DNA of 64,000 nucleotides from Ensifer canadensis. Its GTDB lineage: Bacteria > Pseudomonadota > Alphaproteobacteria > Rhizobiales > Rhizobiaceae. Each line of letters opens with the position of its first letter. Position 1 is the first letter of the stretch. The DNA lies in NCBI RefSeq assembly GCF_017488845.2, contig NZ_CP083370.1:3287501-3351500 (forward strand). Direction: 5' to 3'. The notes beneath the pieces are model-generated. The model had not been told where the DNA came from. It worked only from the letters and a program-made list of their open reading frames with translations, and searched no databases. Below are positions 39,746 to 49,279 of this stretch, one piece after another. Position numbers and translations under genes: made by a program.

Positions 39746-40564
39746 TCAATGGCTGCGCCAGCCCATCATCTTCTCGATCCGCTCGGCGGAAACCCTGACG
39801 TGATCGGCGTAGAAGTTGCGATCGTCGACGATCTTCTGTTCGGGCAGAACGATGGAGATGGTCGCGACGCAACTGCCCTTGTCGTCGAGGATCGGGGCGG
39901 CGACGCAGGCGACCGCATAGTCGGATTCACCGGCCTGGATCGAAAGCTTGGCGGCAAGCGCCGTCTCGGCCTGGCTCGACAGTGCGGCCGGATCTACATC
40001 GGCCCGGCCCGTCGGCGATGTGCGGGCGCAACGGCGGAACAGCTCCAACCTCTCGTCGGAGGGCAGATGGCCGACCAGCAATCGTCCGGAGGCCGTCCAG
40101 TTAAGCGGCACCCGGGTGCCGACCCTGGATGTCACCTGGAAATGGCCGGGGCCGTCCGCCATGGCGAGCACCTGCATGTAGTCGCCGTCGCGACCGCAGA
40201 GCTGGATGGTTTCGGCAACCTCGCGACCGAGATCATGCATCTCCCGCGTCGCCACGCCGAGGAAATCGAGCGAGCGCGCATAGGCGAGACCGTAATGGTA
40301 GAGCCTGTCACCGAGCCAGACCTGGCCGTCGGCATCGCGGCTGAGCAGGTTCTTTTCCACCATGTCGTCGACGATGACATAGGCCGTCGACAGCGGCGCG
40401 CCGACCGCTTTGGCAATCGCGTAGACGCCGCTCGGAGAACCGGTCTCGTAGAGGAAGTCGAGCACCTGCAATGCCCGATCCATGCCGCTTACGCGCGAAC
40501 GGCGGGTCTTGCCGGTCGGCTCCATGTCGTCGCCGGCTTCGGCGGCAATCGTCGTCTTGTCCAA
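39746..40564 (-). CDS. IclR-family transcriptional regulator
   Basis: A 272-residue regulator with an N-terminal winged HTH (about residues 28-85, GVYAIAKAVGAPLSTAYVIV) and a C-terminal IclR effector domain (about 100-265). A TTG at 40564 with GGGAG upstream is preferred; the ATG at 40525 is also possible. It is divergent from the PLP-lyase gene, with a palindrome between them (40693-40712), so it is the probable regulator of this locus. The effector is unknown. Confidence 0.88.
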   Translation of the reverse strand: MDKTTIAAEAGDDMEPTGKTRRSRVSGMDRALQVLDFLYETGSPSGVYAIAKAVGAPLSTAYVIVDDMVEKNLLSRDADGQVWLGDRLYHYGLAYARSLDFLGVATREMHDLGREVAETIQLCGRDGDYMQVLAMADGPGHFQVTSRVGTRVPLNWTASGRLLVGHLPSDERLELFRRCARTSPTGRADVDPAALSSQAETALAAKLSIQAGESDYAVACVAAPILDDKGSCVATISIVLPEQKIVDDRNFYADHVRVSAERIEKMMGWRSH

Positions 40565-40692
40565 GGGTCTACTCCCATGCAATTCGAAATTCGCATCAGA
40601 TGGGCGGTCAGCAACGGCTTTCCGTCTCACCCGCGACAACGGCCGGTTCGGCGATCCGAAACGGCCCGTTCATATCTCATTACTATGGTAGA

Positions 40693-40712
40693 TATTCCGC
40701 GAAAACGGAATA
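40693..40712. promoter_or_regulatory. Candidate IclR operator
   Basis: TATTCCG-N6-CGGAATA is a perfect 7-bp inverted repeat 43 bases upstream of the PLP-lyase ATG and 128 bases upstream of the IclR start. It lies in the divergent promoter region. ATTCC/GGAAT half-sites are common in IclR operators. Confidence 0.6.
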
Positions 40713-40755
40713 GCTTAACCTGTTCCGACTGCCAGAAAATCATATGGAGACCACC

Positions 40756-41955
40756 ATGCCTGACCGCGACATCCGCGAAGCTCTCGGACTTCGGCCCGTT
40801 ATCAACGTATCCGGCACGATGACCAGCCTCGGCGCATCGATCGTGGTTCCGGAAGCGATCGCCGCGATGACAGGCATACTGCCGCAATTCGTCGAGATCA
40901 ACGACCTGCAGCGCAAGATCAGCCCGGTGATTGCCCGGCTGACGGGCGCCGAGGCCGGCTTCATCACCGCCTCCTGCTCCGCCGGCATCAGCCTTGCAGT
41001 CGCCGGCACCATGACCGGCAACGACCTCGCCGCGATCGAGCGCCTGCCCGATGCCACGGGCTTGAAGAACGAAGTCATCATCCAGATGGGCCATGTCGTC
41101 AGCTATGGTGCGCCGGTCGACCAGGCGATCCGCATTGCCGGCGGCAAGCCGGTGCTCGTCGGCCAGGCGACGTCGGCCTATCGCTATCACATCGAAGGCG
41201 CCATCAACGAGCGCACGGCGGCTGCCATCTATGTCGTCTCCCACCATGTGGTTCAGTACGGCCTTATCGGGCTCAAGGAATTCGCCGAGGCCTGCCATGC
41301 CAAGGGCGTGCCGGTCATCGTCGATGCCGCATCCGAATATGATCTGAAGATCTTCCTCGAACAGGGCGCGGACATCGTCCTCTATTCCGGTCACAAATTC
41401 CTGGGCGGCCCGACCTCCGGCATCGTCGCCGGCGAAAAGACGCTGGTGCGCAACGCCTTCCTGCAGAACCTCGGCATCGGCCGCGGCATGAAGGTCGGCA
41501 AGGAAAGCATGCTCGGCGTGATGGCAGCCCTCATCGCCTGGGAAACGCGCGACCACCAGGGGATCCGCGACCGCGAGGCCGGCTATCTCCATCTCTGGCG
41601 CGACACGCTCGACGGCCGCCCGGGCGTCAAGCACGTGATCGAAGCTGACCCGACCGGCAATCCGCTCGACCGCCTGCGCGTCACCATCGATCCGCAGGAA
41701 GCCCACATCACCGCCTGGGATCTCGCCGATGCGCTGGCGCGCGGTCAGCCGCCGATCATCGTGCGCGACCACGAGGTCGAGCACAATTACTTCTATCTCG
41801 ACCCCTGCAACCTGCACCCCGGCCAGGAAACCATCGTGGCAGACCGCCTTTCCGAGGAGCTGACAAAGGCGCGCAGCTCCAACGAGATCATCGCCACGCC
41901 GCTTCATGAGCGCAATGCCCGCCGCTTCGCCGGCCTGTTGCGCTGGCCCGACTGA
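40756..41955 (+). CDS. SelA-like PLP-dependent enzyme (D-glucosaminate-6-P ammonia-lyase type)
   Basis: A 399-residue fold-type I PLP protein. Asp190 (VIVDAASE) and the PLP Lys214 ([12 protein letters not shown]) are present. It resembles SelA and the D-glucosaminate-6-phosphate ammonia-lyase group, which eliminate ammonia from an amino substrate to a keto acid. With RidA encoded nearby, an alpha,beta-elimination is the likely reaction. GGAG precedes the ATG at 40756; ATG at 40744 has no such site. Confidence 0.85.
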   Translation: MPDRDIREALGLRPVINVSGTMTSLGASIVVPEAIAAMTGILPQFVEINDLQRKISPVIARLTGAEAGFITASCSAGISLAVAGTMTGNDLAAIERLPDATGLKNEVIIQMGHVVSYGAPVDQAIRIAGGKPVLVGQATSAYRYHIEGAINERTAAAIYVVSHHVVQYGLIGLKEFAEACHAKGVPVIVDAASEYDLKIFLEQGADIVLYSGHKFLGGPTSGIVAGEKTLVRNAFLQNLGIGRGMKVGKESMLGVMAALIAWETRDHQGIRDREAGYLHLWRDTLDGRPGVKHVIEADPTGNPLDRLRVTIDPQEAHITAWDLADALARGQPPIIVRDHEVEHNYFYLDPCNLHPGQETIVADRLSEELTKARSSNEIIATPLHERNARRFAGLLRWPD

Positions 41956-41999
41956 GACCGATCCGCCCACCCCGTGCAGAACGACAAGGAATGTGAGAC

Positions 42000-43829
42000 A
42001 TGACCCGCACCGACGCTGCCACCGATCCGTCGAAAGCTGTGCTTTCGGTCGAGAACCTGACAACCTCGTTTCTGGTCGACGGCGCCTGGAAGCCTGTGGT
42101 GCGGGACATCTCGTTCTCGGTCATGCCGGGAGAGACGGTGGCGATCGTCGGTGAATCCGGCTCGGGCAAGAGCGTGACGTCCCTTTCGATCATGCGCCTG
42201 CTGCAGAAGGACATGAGCCGAACCGAAGGGCGAGTCATGCTCGGCGGCTGCAACATCCTCGATCTGCCGGAAAGCGACATGCGTCGCGTGCGCGGCAACG
42301 AAGTGGCGATGATCTTCCAGGAGCCGATGACCAGCCTGAACCCGCTGTTCACCATCGGCGACCAGATTTCCGAAGCGCTGCTCTGCCATCGACCGATGAG
42401 CAAGGCGGAAGCGAAGGCCGAGACCATTCGCCTGCTCGACAAGGTCAGGATCCCGTCGGCCGCTTCCCGTTTCGACGAATACCCGCACCGCTTCTCCGGC
42501 GGCATGCGCCAGCGCGTCATGATCGCCATGGCGCTTGCCAGCCGTCCGAAGCTCCTGATCGCCGACGAGCCGACGACCGCCCTCGACGTGACGATCCAGG
42601 GACAGATCCTCGACCTCATCAAGGTGCTGCAGGAGGAGGAAGGAACGTCCGTCCTGTTCATCACCCACGACATGGGCGTGGTTGCGGAGATCGCCGACCG
42701 CACCGTGGTGATGTTCCGCGGCGAAGCGGTGGAAACCGGCCGGACGGACGACATCTTCCTGCGCGCCAAACATCCCTATACCCGCGCACTTCTCTCGGCC
42801 GTACCGATGCTCGGCTCGATGAAGGGCAAGCCGCAGCCGCTGCGTTTTCCTGTTATCGACAGCGTCACTGGCCTGCCGGATACGCCGGCCGAGGGAACGA
42901 GCACGGTCGCTCAGACCCGCCCGATCCTTGAGGTGAAAAACCTCGTCAAGCGCTTCGACATTCATGCCGGGCTGCTCGGCAAGCTGCAGGGCCGCGTGCA
43001 CGCCATCGAAAACGTCTCCTTCAGCCTGCAGCCGGGCGAAACGCTGTCGCTCGTCGGCGAATCCGGCTGCGGCAAGTCGACCACCGGTCGCGCCATCATG
43101 CGGCTGATCGAACCGCAGAGCGGGTCGGTCGTTCTCAACGGCCAGGACGTGCTGGCCATGGATCGCAAACGCTTGCGCGAAATGCGCCGGACCATGCAGA
43201 TGATCTTCCAGGATCCCTTCGCCAGCCTCAATCCTCGCATGACCGTGGGGGCTGCGATCGCCGAACCCTATCTCGAGCACAAGCTCGGCACCGCGAGCCA
43301 GGCCCGCGACAAGGTCGCCGACCTGCTGGAGCGCGTCGGCCTGCAGGCCGACATGGCCGCGCGCTACCCGCATGAATTCTCCGGCGGACAGCGCCAGCGT
43401 GTCTGCATTGCGCGGGCGCTGGCGCTCGATCCGAAGGTCATCGTTGCCGACGAATCGGTCTCGGCCCTCGACGTCTCGATCAAGGCGCAGGTCATCAACC
43501 TTCTGCTCGACCTGCAGGCGAGCCTCGGCCTTGCCTATCTCTTCATCTCGCACGACATGGCCGTCGTCGAACGCGTCAGCCACCGTGTCGCGGTAATGTA
43601 TCTCGGCGAGATCGTCGAGATCGGCCCGCGCACCGATATCTTCGAAAACCCGCAGCACCCCTACACCCGCAAGCTGATGGCAGCCGTGCCGATCGCCGAT
43701 CCGACCCGGCGGCACACCAGGCGCAATGTCGCCAGCGACGAGATCAAGAGCCCGATGCGCGCGCCCGACTATGTCGTGGGCGAGCGGCAGTACCGCCAGA
43801 TTTCGGCGGAGCACTTCGTGCAAGTGTAG
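42000..43829 (+). CDS. Peptide-type ABC transporter, fused double ATPase (DppD-DppF-like)
   Basis: A 609-residue protein with two nucleotide-binding domains in one chain. Walker A motifs are GESGSGKS (51-58) and GESGCGKS (about 353-360); signatures are [16 protein letters not shown] (about 165) and [16 protein letters not shown] (about 460). It powers the permeases encoded at 36165-37975, separated from it by the enzyme and regulator genes. Fusions of this kind are common in rhizobial Dpp/Opp systems. AAGGAA precedes the ATG. Confidence 0.92.
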   Translation: MTRTDAATDPSKAVLSVENLTTSFLVDGAWKPVVRDISFSVMPGETVAIVGESGSGKSVTSLSIMRLLQKDMSRTEGRVMLGGCNILDLPESDMRRVRGNEVAMIFQEPMTSLNPLFTIGDQISEALLCHRPMSKAEAKAETIRLLDKVRIPSAASRFDEYPHRFSGGMRQRVMIAMALASRPKLLIADEPTTALDVTIQGQILDLIKVLQEEEGTSVLFITHDMGVVAEIADRTVVMFRGEAVETGRTDDIFLRAKHPYTRALLSAVPMLGSMKGKPQPLRFPVIDSVTGLPDTPAEGTSTVAQTRPILEVKNLVKRFDIHAGLLGKLQGRVHAIENVSFSLQPGETLSLVGESGCGKSTTGRAIMRLIEPQSGSVVLNGQDVLAMDRKRLREMRRTMQMIFQDPFASLNPRMTVGAAIAEPYLEHKLGTASQARDKVADLLERVGLQADMAARYPHEFSGGQRQRVCIARALALDPKVIVADESVSALDVSIKAQVINLLLDLQASLGLAYLFISHDMAVVERVSHRVAVMYLGEIVEIGPRTDIFENPQHPYTRKLMAAVPIADPTRRHTRRNVASDEIKSPMRAPDYVVGERQYRQISAEHFVQV

Positions 43830-43854
43830 AAAGCGGGCGCTTAAAACCGCGCCG

Positions 43855-44223
43855 TCACTTGTCTGGCGTGCAGACGCGCAGGCGATGGCCATCGGGATCG
43901 AGCGCGACAAAGGTGCGGCCGAAGACGGCGGTCATCAGGTCCTGCTCGATCGGGATCCCAGCCTTGCGCCATTCCGCGTAAAGCCGCTCGACCTCGGCGT
44001 CGTCCTTGACCATGAAGGCGATCTCCATCCGGTGGCCCGAACCGGAGGAGACGAAGTTCGCGGCCTTGGTGGACCAGAGGCTGAAGTTCAGGCCGTTATC
44101 GAGGGCATAGGCGACGTAGGCCGGAAAGGCCGCAACCGGCCCACGGCCAAGCAGCCGTGTGTAGAAGGCGGCGCTCTGTTCAGGATCTTCCACGTAAAGC
44201 AGGATGAGGTTCGGGGTCAGCAT
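43855..44223 (-). CDS. VOC-family (glyoxalase-like) protein
   Basis: A 122-residue single-module VOC protein. The start LILLYVEDPEQSAAFYTRLL and end FVALDPDGHRLRVC are the two characteristic ends of the fold. Such proteins include glyoxalases, dioxygenases and resistance proteins; the substrate cannot be called. It is convergent with the double ATPase gene. Confidence 0.8.
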   Translation of the reverse strand: MLTPNLILLYVEDPEQSAAFYTRLLGRGPVAAFPAYVAYALDNGLNFSLWSTKAANFVSSGSGHRMEIAFMVKDDAEVERLYAEWRKAGIPIEQDLMTAVFGRTFVALDPDGHRLRVCTPDK

Positions 44224-44307
44224 CGTCGATCATCTCCGTTGTTCGATGGTCGCAAGCTAGCGCGTGCCACTGTCAGCTTTTGTCAGCATCGAAATCATGC
44301 CCGGCGC

Positions 44308-44345
44308 AAAAAAGCCGCCGCTCCGAGGATGGAGCCGGCGGCCTT
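44308..44345 (-). terminator. Terminator after the 53-residue membrane protein gene
   Basis: On the minus strand GCCGCCGGCTCC pairs with GGAGCGGCGGC (one bulged G) around a short loop and is followed by six T. Confidence 0.75.
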
Positions 44346-44381
44346 GTCGGACCATGCTAACCACTGAGGTCGGCGTCTGCG

Positions 44382-44543
44382 TCAGAAGACGGCCAGATAT
44401 TTCAACAGCGAGATGATACCGATAACGAGCACGATAGCCTGCACGATCTGTTTCGCCCGGCCGTCCAGCGGCAGGCGCTGAACCAGATAAAGCACGAGCA
44501 CGATGACGAGGAACGTGATCAGAATGCTGATAAGAAGCCCCAT
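44382..44543 (-). CDS. Small two-helix membrane protein (Thivi_2564-like)
   Basis: A 53-residue protein with two hydrophobic helices: ISILITFLVIVLVLYLVQRL (residues 5-24) and VQAIVLVIGIISLLKYLAVF (34-53), joined by a short basic loop. It resembles the Thivi_2564 family of small membrane proteins of unknown role. GGGAG is 8 bases before the ATG, and a strong terminator follows, which supports a real gene. It is too short for most gene finders. Confidence 0.8.
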   Translation of the reverse strand: MGLLISILITFLVIVLVLYLVQRLPLDGRAKQIVQAIVLVIGIISLLKYLAVF

Positions 44544-44770
44544 AGACAAACTCCCTTTTCAAGGCGACGCGAAGTCGTCTGAGTTGTAACTATGAGGCGA
44601 GCCGAAAAGTTCCAATACTGGCAAATACTTATTTAGATAAGGCTGGGTTCCGGCCTCCGTCCCTGCCGACTGGCAGCAGTTCCGCGCACACGAAATCAGA
44701 GCTCGCGGCGATCATGCCGCGCACGACTGGCTCATCAGCGTTGATTGCATGGAAGATCGGGAGAAGGGTG

Positions 44771-45496
44771 TCAGCCGGCCGCCTTGCAGGCGATCCCGGC
44801 ATCATTCTCGCCCTTCGTCGCATCGTAGAGCGTTGCCTCGTCACCTTTCGTCCACCAGATATACTGGCCGCCGGCATACTTGGCACCCGATGCGGAAATC
44901 ACGTTAGAGGCGACGGTGAAGTTGCCGTCGAGGGTGAAGGTCACCAATGAGGCCGGGCCGGCATTGATGTATTCGGCTTCGACCGTCTTGCCGCCGCAGT
45001 CATAGCGCGCCGACTGGCGATCGACGGTCTCTGCCCCCGGAACCGAAATCGTGACATCGACACTGCCCGATCCGCCCGCTGCCATCGACGCCAGCGTCAG
45101 CGCCGGCGCGCCGGCCGACTTGCCGAGGATCAGTTTCGACCCTTCGACATCCCAGGAAAGCTCGGTGCGCAGTGCCGCCAGGAATTTCTGTTCCTGATCC
45201 ATCACCGCCGGCACGCACATCTTGCGGGTCGAGGCCGCCGGGCCGAAGGTGATCTTCGCACCGGAAAGGCTGAAAGTACCGGTAAAGTGGTTGCAGCCGG
45301 CCATGCCGCCATAGGTTCCATCGTCGCGGATCTCCAGCGTCGACTGAAGATTGTCGATCACCCCGCGGCCGGCGATATCTTCGGCAAGCCAGATGCCGAC
45401 AAGCTGTTGCGGCACGTTTTCGGCAGCGACCGTCTGCATTGAGGCCATTTCGATCAGCACGCAGGCGCAGGAAAGGGCGGTGGCGACTTTCAGCAT
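44771..45496 (-). CDS. META-domain / MliC-like exported protein
   Basis: A 241-residue protein with a signal peptide (about residues 1-25). A META/HslJ-type domain (about 30-135, GGMAGCNHFTGTFSLSG) is joined to a MliC-like domain (about 155-240, ARYDCGGKTVEAEYIN and IWWTKGDEATLYD). MliC proteins inhibit C-type lysozyme; here the activity is not shown. Similar fusions are known in Proteobacteria. The final Cys of the MliC fold is present (GIACKAAG). Confidence 0.85.
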   Translation of the reverse strand: MLKVATALSCACVLIEMASMQTVAAENVPQQLVGIWLAEDIAGRGVIDNLQSTLEIRDDGTYGGMAGCNHFTGTFSLSGAKITFGPAASTRKMCVPAVMDQEQKFLAALRTELSWDVEGSKLILGKSAGAPALTLASMAAGGSGSVDVTISVPGAETVDRQSARYDCGGKTVEAEYINAGPASLVTFTLDGNFTVASNVISASGAKYAGGQYIWWTKGDEATLYDATKGENDAGIACKAAG

Positions 45497-45736
45497 CGGG
45501 AACTCCTTCGCGCTTCGACTCGTCGTCCGATTCTTAGCCCGATCACACGCCGGATTGAAGACCGCGCCCTTGTTGCACGTCGATTTCGCCTGTAGAGCCT
45601 AGCGCATACAATGAAGATCGGCATCGGTTTTCGGCAAAACCAAAACGCGGCTTCCCTCTGTCGGAGCGAGCGTTAGGCGCTCGGCCGGGCGCTTGCGCCC
45701 CCGCCCCGCTGTAAGGCTGGAAGAACGAACAAGAAC

Positions 45737-46924
45737 ATGGGAATTGGCATGGCATCCCGCGAAAACGCGAAGCGCCGACTGACGATCCTGGGCTCGACCG
45801 GCTCCATCGGCACCAATACGCTCGATGTCGTCGAGCGGCTGGGCGGTCGCGACAGTTTCGAGATCGTCGCTCTGACCGGAAACGGCAACATTCCGCTGCT
45901 GGCGCAGCAGGCGATTGTCCACGGCGCAGAGCTTGCCGTTACCGCCGACGACAGCCATTACGCCAGCCTGAAGACAGCGCTCTCCGGCACCGGCATTGAG
46001 GTTGCGTCAGGCAGGAGCGGCCTGATCGAGGCGGCGGAGCGCGACGCCGGCTGGGTGATGGCGGCAATCGTCGGCAATGCCGGACTTGCCCCGACGCTGG
46101 CCGCCGCAAGCCGCGGCGCCGACATCGCGCTTGCCAACAAGGAATGCCTGGTTTCCGCCGGCAGCCTGTTCATCGAAGCGGTCAGGAAGGGCGGCGGCCG
46201 CCTCTTGCCGGTCGATAGCGAACACAACGCCATCTTCCAGGTGCTGGAAGAGCACCAGCGCCATGCCGTCGAGCGCATCATCCTCACAGCCTCCGGCGGC
46301 CCCTTCCGCACCAAGACACTCGAAGAGATGCGCCACGTGACGGCCGACGTCGCCCGCGCCCATCCGAACTGGTCGATGGGTCTGAAGATCTCGATCGACA
46401 GCGCCTCGATGTTCAACAAGGCGCTGGAGATGATCGAAGCCAAGCACCTGTTCGGCCTCAGGCCGGAGCAGATCGAGGTGATCGTGCATCCGCAGTCGGT
46501 CATCCACTCGATGGTCGGCTACACCGATGGCTCGGTGCTGGCGCAGCTCGGCTGCCCCGACATGCGCACCGCCATCGGCTATGCGCTCTCCTATCCCAGC
46601 CGCTGCGACCTGCCGATCGAACGGCTCGACTTCGCCAAGCTGTCGCGCCTCGATTTCGAAGCGCCCGATGAAATCAGGTTTCCGGCAATCCGCCTGGCGC
46701 GCCGCGCCATGGAACAGGGCGGCGTGCAGGGGGCCGTGCTGAACGGCGCCAAGGAGACGGCGCTGGAAGCCTTCATCGCCGGTCGGGCCGGGTTCCTGGA
46801 CATGGCCGAAATTGTCGAGCAGGTAATGGACAAGCTCTCGGACCTGCCTGCGGCCGTCACCATGGACGATGTCTTTGCCGCCGACGAAAAAGCCCGACAA
46901 CTGGCTGCCGGGCTGATCCGATAG
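45737..46924 (+). CDS. dxr: 1-deoxy-D-xylulose 5-phosphate reductoisomerase
   Basis: A 395-residue enzyme making 2-C-methyl-D-erythritol 4-phosphate with NADPH, the second step of the MEP isoprenoid pathway. The NADPH motif is GSTGSIGTNTLDVV (about residues 15-28), the metal motif VDSEHNAIFQ, and the active-site helix region KISIDSASMFNKALEMIEA. Two in-frame ATGs exist (45737 and 45749). It is convergent with hemA. Confidence 0.95.
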   Translation: MGIGMASRENAKRRLTILGSTGSIGTNTLDVVERLGGRDSFEIVALTGNGNIPLLAQQAIVHGAELAVTADDSHYASLKTALSGTGIEVASGRSGLIEAAERDAGWVMAAIVGNAGLAPTLAAASRGADIALANKECLVSAGSLFIEAVRKGGGRLLPVDSEHNAIFQVLEEHQRHAVERIILTASGGPFRTKTLEEMRHVTADVARAHPNWSMGLKISIDSASMFNKALEMIEAKHLFGLRPEQIEVIVHPQSVIHSMVGYTDGSVLAQLGCPDMRTAIGYALSYPSRCDLPIERLDFAKLSRLDFEAPDEIRFPAIRLARRAMEQGGVQGAVLNGAKETALEAFIAGRAGFLDMAEIVEQVMDKLSDLPAAVTMDDVFAADEKARQLAAGLIR

Positions 46925-46944
46925 TTTGCTGATCGGGCGTTCCC

Positions 46945-47000
46945 GCCCCTCATCCGGCTGCCGCCACTTTCTCCCCGCACGCGGAGAGAAGGTTAGGGGC
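46945..47000. repeat. Palindromic intergenic element between dxr and hemA
   Basis: GCCCCT at 46945 and AGGGGC at 46995-47000 enclose a nested hairpin, CTCCCCGC-AC-GCGGAGAG. The CATCCGGCTGCCG-to-GAGAAGG text resembles a repeat widespread in rhizobial intergenic regions. It could serve as a two-way terminator for the convergent genes. Confidence 0.5.
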
Positions 47001-47026
47001 AGATTTCTCGAAAGATAAGTGAAGCC

Positions 47027-48244
47027 TTACGCGACGGCCCGTGCCAGCGCGCAGCGCGACCACAGCGAATGCAGCGCGCCGACCAGATGGTCGATATCGG
47101 CATCCGAATGCAGCGGCGTCGGAGTGATGCGCAGGCGCTCGGTCTTCGTCGGCACCGTCGGGTAGTTGATCGGCTGCACATAGACGCCAAAATGGTCGAG
47201 CAGCAGGTCGGAGATCCACTTGCACTTGGCGGCGTCGCCGACCATGACCGGCACGATATGGCTCGGGTTCGGCATATGCGGAATGCCGCGCTGGTCGAGC
47301 AGCGAGCGCAGCCGGCGCACGCGCTCCTGATGGGCGAAGCGTTCGATCTGGCTTTCCTTCAGATGACGGATGGAGGCAAGCGCACCGGCCGCAAGCGTCG
47401 GTGGCAGCGCCGTCGTGAAGATGAAGCCCGAAGCAAAGGAGCGGATGAAATCGCAAAGCGCCGTCGAGCCGGTGATGTAGCCGCCCATGACGCCGAAGGC
47501 CTTGCCGAGCGTGCCTTCGATGACGGTGAGGCGATGCATCAGGCCTTCGCGCTCGGCGATACCGCCGCCACGCGGGCCGTATATGCCGACGGCGTGCACT
47601 TCGTCGAGATAGGTCATCGCGCCGTATTTGTCGGCGAGATCGCAGAGCTCCTTGATCGGGGCAATGTCGCCATCCATCGAATAGACGGATTCAAAGGCAA
47701 TGATCTTCGGCGCGCGCGGATCGGCTGCGGCAAGCTTGGCTTCGAGGTCGGCCACCGAGTTGTGCTTGAAGATGACGCGTTCGCACTTGGAATGACGAAT
47801 CCCCTCGATCATCGAAGCGTGGTTCCCGGCGTCTGAGAAGACGATGACACCGGGAATCTTCGAACAGAGCGTTCCAAGGGCGGCCCAGTTGGACACGTAA
47901 CCCGAGGTGAACAGAAGCGCCGATTCCTTGCCATGCAGATCTGCGAGCTCGCGCTCGAGCAGCACATGGTAGTGGTTGGTTCCGGAAATGTTGCGGGTGC
48001 CGCCGGCACCGGCGCCGCATTCGTCGATGGCGCGTTTCATCGCCTCGGTGACGATGGTGTGCTGGCCCATGCCGAGATAGTCGTTGGAACACCAGACGGT
48101 GACTTCCTGAATGCCTTCAGCCGTGTGGCGCGCGGCCTTCGGAAAGTTGCCGCGATGGCGAGCGATATCGGCGAAAACCCGGTAGCGACCTTCCTGATGC
48201 AGCCCGTCCAGCTCGGTTTTAAAGAAATTCTCGAAATCCATCAT
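47027..48244 (-). CDS. hemA: 5-aminolevulinate synthase
   Basis: A 405-residue PLP enzyme condensing glycine and succinyl-CoA, the first step of haem synthesis in alphaproteobacteria. The PLP lysine lies in [35 protein letters not shown] and [17 protein letters not shown] are family hallmarks. The length equals typical rhizobial ALA synthase. Two adjacent ATGs (48244 and 48241) are possible starts. A TTGAT-N4-GTCAA sequence 145 bases upstream may link expression to oxygen. Confidence 0.96.
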   Translation of the reverse strand: MMDFENFFKTELDGLHQEGRYRVFADIARHRGNFPKAARHTAEGIQEVTVWCSNDYLGMGQHTIVTEAMKRAIDECGAGAGGTRNISGTNHYHVLLERELADLHGKESALLFTSGYVSNWAALGTLCSKIPGVIVFSDAGNHASMIEGIRHSKCERVIFKHNSVADLEAKLAAADPRAPKIIAFESVYSMDGDIAPIKELCDLADKYGAMTYLDEVHAVGIYGPRGGGIAEREGLMHRLTVIEGTLGKAFGVMGGYITGSTALCDFIRSFASGFIFTTALPPTLAAGALASIRHLKESQIERFAHQERVRRLRSLLDQRGIPHMPNPSHIVPVMVGDAAKCKWISDLLLDHFGVYVQPINYPTVPTKTERLRITPTPLHSDADIDHLVGALHSLWSRCALARAVA

Positions 48245-48381
48245 CTTCTCCAGTGCCCTGCCGCTTTTTTTGATTCAAAGCGACCGGGGGTCAACCCCGC
48301 AATGCGACGCGGCCGCCGCCTGCGGCAAAAGGCCTCTAGTTTTGAACCGTTCCAAAGAAAGCCTTAGCGCATGTAAATCCC

Positions 48382-48409
48382 TCCAAGCTTGATCGAAGTC
48401 AAGCTTGGA
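48382..48409. promoter_or_regulatory. FNR/FixK-like box within an 11-bp inverted repeat upstream of hemA
   Basis: TCCAAGCTTGA-N6-TCAAGCTTGGA is a perfect palindrome. Its core TTGAT-CGAA-GTCAA (48389-48402) differs by one base from the FNR/FixK box TTGAT-N4-ATCAA. It lies upstream of hemA and directly beside the terminator of the coxL-type operon, so it could also be part of that terminator's structure. Confidence 0.45.
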
Positions 48410-48411
48410 CG

Positions 48412-48440
48412 AAAAAAGGGCGGCCGAAACCGCCCTTTTT
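48412..48440. terminator. Two-way terminator
   Basis: GGGCGG-CCGAAA-CCGCCC is flanked by six A on one side and five T on the other. It follows the molybdenum hydroxylase operon on the minus strand. Confidence 0.8.
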
Positions 48441-48466
48441 GACGCATCAAGACAGGCCCGCATTGC

Positions 48467-49264
48467 TCATGCTGCAGCCACCGCGCGTTTTGCCATCACC
48501 TTGACCAGATTGGCGCGATAGGCGGCATCCGCGTGGATGTCGGAAAGCAGGTCGGAAGCGTCGACCGGCACATTGGCAAGCGCATCCGGCGACCACTGCG
48601 ACGAAAGCGCCGCCTCCATGTCCTTGTGCCGGAAGACGCCACTCGATCCGGCCCCCGTCACCGCGACGCGAACATCGCCATTGTCCCGGCGCACGACGAA
48701 GACGCCGGTCATGGCGTAGCGCGAGGCCGGGTTGGCGAACTTCTGGTAGGCTGCCTTTGCCGGAGCCTCGAAGGCGATCGCGGTCACCAGTTCGCCGTCT
48801 TCGAGCGCGGTCTCGAAAAGACCGGTGAAGAAATCGCCGGCGGCAATTTCCCGCCTATCGGTGACAATGGTCGCATCGAGCGCCAGCATCGCCGAAGGGT
48901 AGTCGGCAGCCGGATCGTTGTTGGCGATGGAGCCGCCGATCGTGCCCATGTGGCGCACATGCGGGTCGCCGATATGGCTGGCAAGCCCTGAGATCGCCGG
49001 GCACACGGCCGCCAGCTCGGCGGAGGACGCCACGTCGAAATGGGTGGCCGCAGCACCGATCCTCACGGTTCGCCCCGTCACCTTGATGCCCTTCATTTCC
49101 GCGACATGCCTGAGATCGATGAGGTCGGTCGGTGCGGCAAGCCGCTGCTTCATCGTCGGGATCAGCGTCATCCCGCCGGAGAGATATTTGCCCTCGCCTG
49201 CGGCCTGCTTGAGTTTGACGGCATCCTGGATAGAGGACGCCCGGTGATAATGGGTCTCGTACAT
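48467..49264 (-). CDS. Molybdenum hydroxylase FAD-binding subunit (CoxM-like)
   Basis: A 265-residue medium subunit carrying FAD and passing electrons from the iron-sulphur clusters. FAD contacts are [13 protein letters not shown] (about residues 30-42) and [17 protein letters not shown] (about 108-124). It is the last gene of the S-L-M cluster; its ATG at 49264 lies 15 bases after the large-subunit stop. Confidence 0.9.
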   Translation of the reverse strand: MYETHYHRASSIQDAVKLKQAAGEGKYLSGGMTLIPTMKQRLAAPTDLIDLRHVAEMKGIKVTGRTVRIGAAATHFDVASSAELAAVCPAISGLASHIGDPHVRHMGTIGGSIANNDPAADYPSAMLALDATIVTDRREIAAGDFFTGLFETALEDGELVTAIAFEAPAKAAYQKFANPASRYAMTGVFVVRRDNGDVRVAVTGAGSSGVFRHKDMEAALSSQWSPDALANVPVDASDLLSDIHADAAYRANLVKVMAKRAVAAA

Positions 49265-49279
49265 GACACGTCCTCCCGC

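Noticed and set aside
41904..43910. A 668-codon open frame opposite the double ATPase
   Set aside because: It is a codon-bias shadow. Both Walker motifs belong to the plus-strand gene.
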